Assembly (NCBI GenBank): GCA_937952395.1
Contig: CALFYV010000240.1
Coordinates: 1-7,445 of the forward strand
Length of the DNA: 7,445 nucleotides
From: an uncultured Bacteriovoracaceae bacterium
GTDB taxonomy: Bacteria > Bdellovibrionota > Bacteriovoracia > Bacteriovoracales > Bacteriovoracaceae
Reading direction: 5' to 3'
How positions within the stretch are numbered: position 1 is the first letter of the stretch; every line of letters starts with the position of its first letter. Position numbers and translations under genes: made by a program. A model generated the notes under the pieces. It made no database searches. It worked only from the letters and a program-made list of their open reading frames with translations, and was not told the origin of the DNA. Below, in pieces: positions 6,246 through 7,445 of this stretch.

Positions 6246-7091
6246 TTATAAAATACAATTAATTGATTTTCTTAATCTCTTTCTCTCTTGAGTTTTTCTC
6301 ATATAGCTCTTTCTGATCTTCGAGCATGATTGCCTTTTGAGTTTGCCACGTACCTGTTTTTTCATTTCTTTGCGCTCTAAGACTCTATCCAGAAGCTCTT
6401 GATCATTATTCTCGATCATAATGTCGATAGCATTTTTATCATCAACTAAATTGGTCTCTAACTCGACGTTATGATTAATTAGCAAATGTTCATAGGCCAG
6501 GTGATCTGAATTGGCGTAGGCATCAACAAGTACTGGACCTCTCAAGGTCGTCCATTTTTTCTTGCGATGCTTGTAACCATTTTTATTATAGAGTGTATTT
6601 ACTTCAGCGTTGTTTTCGATCAAAAGATCAATCATTTCTATATTGTTATTTTTGACAGCATGTACAAGTGCTAAACCTTTATCAATATTAGCGTCCGCTC
6701 CATGCTCAAGTAGTACTTTAGCAATTTCTAAGTGACCAACTTTGGCGGCTAAACTAATAGCTGTTTCTCCATCCGGTGCGACTTGATTTAATAAAGGAAT
6801 ATTGACTCTTTCTATTACAAGCTCTTTGTTTCTTATGGCAATAACTGTACTGGGAAACATTCCCATCATCAATTTCACCGATTCAAGTGCCCCGTACTCC
6901 ACTGCTACCATGAGTACAGTGCGCTCTCCATTAACTAAAAATGTAGGTGTTCCACCATTATCATAAGCATCTTTAACCGCCTGAGCATCATCACGTTTAG
7001 CCGCTTCGGCCATGGCATAAGACTCCTGAGCGTTATCATGAGCACCACAACCAAGAAGAGTTAAAAGAATAAGAGAAAGTAGAAATTTCAT
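6246..7091 (-). CDS. Ankyrin-repeat lipoprotein, probably frameshifted near its 3' end
   Basis: The leader MKFLLSLILLTLLGC carries a perfect lipobox (LLGC, lipidated C15), so the protein is anchored in a membrane, facing the periplasm or the surface. Ankyrin-type helix pairs follow, best seen at about 57-80 (RTVLMVAVEYGALESVKLMM), 107-136 (GETAISLAAKVGHLEIAKVL then LEHGADANID) and 140-167, with weaker copies near 24-51, 185-215 and 219-240. Ankyrin repeats bind other proteins, so a binding or inhibitory role is plausible. The ATG follows AAAGGA by 7 bp. It is first in a run of four exported-protein genes. After residue 245 the frame as read gives a tail rich in Arg and Lys with many AGA/AGG codons, unlike the rest. 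The overlapping frame gives a natural Glu/Lys-rich ending that stops at 6259-6261. I think the intended product is about 277 residues and one base is missing at 6357-6362. Confidence 0.82.
   Translation of the reverse strand: MKFLLSLILLTLLGCGAHDNAQESYAMAEAAKRDDAQAVKDAYDNGGTPTFLVNGERTVLMVAVEYGALESVKLMMGMFPSTVIAIRNKELVIERVNIPLLNQVAPDGETAISLAAKVGHLEIAKVLLEHGADANIDKGLALVHAVKNNNIEMIDLLIENNAEVNTLYNKNGYKHRKKKWTTLRGPVLVDAYANSDHLAYEHLLINHNVELETNLVDDKNAIDIMIENNDQELLDRVLERKEMKKQVRGKLKRQSCSKIRKSYMRKTQERKRLRKSINCIL
6259..6362 (-). other. Frameshift site (T6 homopolymer, 6357-6362) and alternate-frame C-terminus of the ankyrin lipoprotein
   Basis: On the minus strand the gene reads ATG AAA AAA CAG GTA at residues 243-247. 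With seven A instead of six it would read ATG AAA AAA ACA GGT ACG TGG and continue TGTWQTQKAIMLEDQKELY, then a short Lys/Glu-rich end closing with TAA at 6259-6261. This frame is composed like the rest of the protein and looks like a helical tail, whereas the unshifted frame does not. The alternate frame is blocked by a TAG about 20 bp upstream, which places the slip at or very near the homopolymer. Assembly error, real mutation and transcriptional slippage are all possible. Confidence 0.7.
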
Positions 7092-7123
7092 CGACTATCC
7101 TTTGTGCTTAATTAATTGACAGC

Positions 7124-7151
7124 AATATACCGCATTGCGCAATAAAGGCAA
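7124..7151 (-). promoter_or_regulatory. Probable sigma70-type promoter of the exported-protein operon
   Basis: On the minus strand TTGCCT (7146-7151, 4 of 6 matches) and TATATT (7124-7129, 5 of 6) are separated by 16 bp. The predicted transcript start lies about 25 bp upstream of the ankyrin lipoprotein ATG, just before its AAAGGA site. No comparable promoter or terminator is obvious between the four downstream genes. Confidence 0.55.
7134..7143. repeat. 10-bp perfect palindrome ATTGCGCAAT in the operon promoter spacer
   Basis: ATTGCGCAAT is self-complementary and lies entirely between the -35 and -10 boxes of the minus-strand promoter. A protein bound there would block RNA polymerase, so it could be a repressor operator. 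It is short enough to occur by chance. Confidence 0.35.
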
Positions 7152-7319
7152 TAACTATGGGAAATAATGGTGATTTTTACAAGGTATTAAAATTTAACTT
7201 ATTGAAATAGCATTTTTTATCATCAGCGTTTCAAAAATGAAAAACTTTCGACTCTCATGTCCCTATTTCTCGTCAAATTACCTGTTTTTGGCCATGAACT
7301 ACTTAAGTTGATTGAGGAG

Positions 7320-7341
7320 AATATAAGCAATTGCTTATATT
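7320..7341. repeat. 22-bp perfect palindrome, likely operator
   Basis: The arms AATATAAGC and GCTTATATT flank AATT, giving 11 complementary positions on each side with no mismatch. It ends 4 bp before the -35 box of a plus-strand promoter, centred near -51 relative to the expected start. A T-run follows it on the plus strand, but no plus-strand gene lies upstream and the stem is almost all A/T, so an operator for a dimeric regulator is more likely than a terminator. Confidence 0.55.
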
Positions 7342-7345
7342 TTTA

Positions 7346-7374
7346 TTGAATATAACAAAAAGCAGTGTTAGAAT
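7346..7374 (+). promoter_or_regulatory. Sigma70-type promoter of a plus-strand gene beyond the right edge
   Basis: TTGAAT (7346-7351, 4 of 6 matches) and TAGAAT (7369-7374, 5 of 6) are 17 bp apart, the optimal spacing. Transcription should start near 7381, giving a leader of about 65 bases to the window end. A Shine-Dalgarno site (AAGGA, 7434-7438) sits in the last bases. Confidence 0.6.
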
Positions 7375-7433
7375 GAAGATAGAGAAAAAATATATATTCC
7401 GTCTTTCAAGGTATGATCAGAAACATGTAAAAA

Positions 7434-7438
7434 AAGGA
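7434..7438 (+). promoter_or_regulatory. Ribosome binding site of a gene starting just past the right edge
   Basis: AAAAAAAGGAAAACATA ends the window. AAGGA at this position predicts a start codon within a few bases of the right edge, fitting the promoter at 7346-7374. No coding sequence of that gene is visible here. Confidence 0.45.
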
Positions 7439-7445
7439 AAACATA

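Larger units (their letters stand above)
7092..7445. other. 354-bp gene-free region: two divergent promoters and two palindromes
   Basis: No credible gene is seen on either strand; the only open stretches are tiny. On the left it holds the Shine-Dalgarno site and promoter of the minus-strand exported-protein operon. On the right it holds a 22-bp palindrome, a plus-strand promoter, and the leader of a gene that should begin just past the right edge. The part between about 7160 and 7315 shows nothing I can name. Confidence 0.6.

Noticed and set aside
6246..6356. Arg/Lys-rich C-terminus of the ankyrin lipoprotein as a nucleic-acid or LPS binding tail
   Set aside because: The other frame is far more natural and has its own stop, so the basic tail is better explained by a lost base than by function.
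7152..7320. Small genes, CRISPR repeats or a riboswitch in the right intergenic region
   Set aside because: The longest open stretches are around a dozen codons, no spaced direct repeats are present, and no conserved riboswitch core was recognised by eye.
7320..7345. Rho-independent terminator
   Set aside because: The stem is nearly all A/T, no plus-strand gene lies upstream, and a promoter follows within 5 bp.
7413..7430. Leader mini-ORF reading ATG ATC AGA AAC ATG TAA ahead of the gene past the right edge
   Set aside because: It encodes only five residues with no strong ribosome binding site and no attenuator hairpin; chance is the simplest explanation.

Overview
The window is AT-rich bacterial DNA with dense genes on both strands, clear Shine-Dalgarno sites, lipobox and Sec signal peptides, and a c-type cytochrome peroxidase. 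This points to a Gram-negative bacterium. The many small exported or lipidated proteins and the overall gene style remind me of Bdellovibrionota (Bacteriovorax-like predatory or free-living relatives). That placement is an impression, not a proof.

Left part (1-3690): the 5' part of a MauG/CcpA-type di-haem cytochrome c peroxidase lipoprotein gene runs off the left edge on the minus strand. It carries an in-frame TAA at codon 7, inside its signal peptide. Diverging from it on the plus strand is a GlcD/D-lactate-dehydrogenase-type FAD oxidoreductase. That gene converges, with only 4 bp between stops, on a minus-strand methionine sulfoxide reductase B gene. The MsrB has a lipoprotein-like leader plus a second, well-placed internal start that would give a leaderless form. 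Diverging from msrB is an Nramp-like transporter that has lost the canonical TM1 and TM6 metal-binding motifs. Peroxidase, MsrB and an Nramp-family carrier side by side suggest a redox or metal-stress neighbourhood, but they are not one operon.

Right part (3677-7091): four minus-strand genes are read from a likely sigma70-type promoter near 7124-7151, and all four encode exported proteins. In transcription order they are an ankyrin-repeat lipoprotein, an 82-residue periplasmic protein with two cysteines, a secreted protein with an HEGGH...EExAD metallopeptidase-like signature, and a six-cysteine secreted protein of unknown family. The last two are translationally coupled (1 bp between stop and start). 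The ankyrin gene appears to have lost one base in a homopolymer (T6 at 6357-6362). The frame after that point gives an unnatural Arg/Lys-rich tail, while the other frame gives a natural Glu/Lys-rich helix ending at its own stop.

Right edge (7092-7445): 354 bp without a gene. It holds the operon promoter with a 10-bp palindrome in its spacer. Further right are a perfect 22-bp palindrome (7320-7341), a good plus-strand promoter (7346-7374), and a ribosome binding site in the last bases. A plus-strand gene probably starts just outside the window under control of a regulator that binds the palindrome.
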